Below are positions 63,801 to 64,000 of a stretch of DNA of 64,000 nucleotides, piece after piece (the first letter of the stretch is position 1; every line of letters begins with the position of its first letter). The notes under the pieces were generated by a model. It saw only the letters and a list, made by a program, of their open reading frames with translations. It was not told the origin of the DNA and did no database searches. This DNA comes from Bacteroidales bacterium (GTDB taxonomy: Bacteria; Bacteroidota; Bacteroidia; Bacteroidales; UBA932). The translations under genes were made by a program, and so were the position numbers. Where the stretch lies: the NCBI GenBank assembly GCA_028724885.1, contig JAQYTJ010000028.1:17237-81236 (forward strand), read 5' to 3'.

Positions 63801-64000
63801 TCTGAACGCCTCTCCACGCCATCCTAACGACCCACCCTCGTCATTCTAACGACCCACCCTCGTCATTCTAACGACCCACCCTCGTCATTCTAACGGCCCA
63901 CCCTCGTCATCCTAACGACCCACCCTCGTCATTCTAACGACCCACCCTCGTCATTCTAACGGCCCACCCTCGTCATCCTAACGACCCACCCATATCATCC
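63795..64000. repeat. Tandem array of 22-bp units running off the window edge
   Basis: Seven near-identical units of CGTCATTCTAACGACCCACC plus CT, one every 22 bp from 63839 to 63992, preceded by two diverged units from 63795. Three unit types (ATTC/GAC, ATTC/GGC, ATCC/GAC) recur in the same order at 63861-63926 and 63927-63992, so a 66-bp block has itself been duplicated. There are no unique spacers. It is related to the array at 52259-52442 in reverse orientation. Confidence 0.92.

Overview
The window is chromosomal DNA of a Bacteroidales bacterium (Bacteroidota), probably gut or rumen associated. Five SusC/SusD-type outer-membrane uptake pairs, many lipoproteins with Bacteroidetes-style lipoboxes, promoters of the TTTG-N19/20-TAnnTTTG type and single-chain PurL support the order. 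I cannot assign a genus. GC looks close to 50% by eye, with a more AT-rich patch around 59.5-60.9 kb.

Layout. 1-4.9 kb: end of rpoB and complete rpoC. 5.2-15.0 kb: a + strand operon of a calcineurin-like phosphoesterase lipoprotein, SusC, SusD and a BACON-domain lipoprotein. 15.3-20.9 kb: a - strand SusC/SusD/lipoprotein operon whose susD carries an in-frame ochre codon. 21.7-23.0 kb: pyrH-frr. 23.0-27.4 kb: an aromatic amino acid operon (pheA, aminotransferase, tyrA, DAHP synthase-chorismate mutase). It is preceded by an unannotated 19-codon leader peptide with ten Tyr/Phe codons and a terminator/antiterminator pair, which fits ribosome-mediated attenuation. 27.7-44.6 kb: two opposed SusC/SusD operons, four genes to the left and three to the right. 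44.8-64 kb: mainly housekeeping genes (lpxK, dus, pfkA, rplM-rpsI-rpsB-tsf, a cyclophilin, purL-purC, cysS, a DUF234-type ATPase, a YitT-family protein, xth and a flavodoxin/ferredoxin fusion), plus tandem repeat arrays at 52.3 kb and at the right edge.

The most interesting object is at 37434-38763. A complete tyrosine recombinase gene and an AT-rich promoter-like stretch lie between perfect 35-bp inverted repeats. Each repeat covers the start codon and first codons of one of two divergent susC genes, so both proteins begin MGKKVL. Inversion would move the promoter-like stretch from the left susC to the right susC without altering either reading frame. I read it as a self-contained two-way switch between two surface uptake systems. 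Recombinase-driven inversion upstream of susC genes is known in Bacteroides. Here the recombinase lies inside the invertible segment, the repeats overlap both start codons, and the recombinase start codon lies at the junction of two palindromes. All functional statements rest on reading the sequence; no search or alignment was run.
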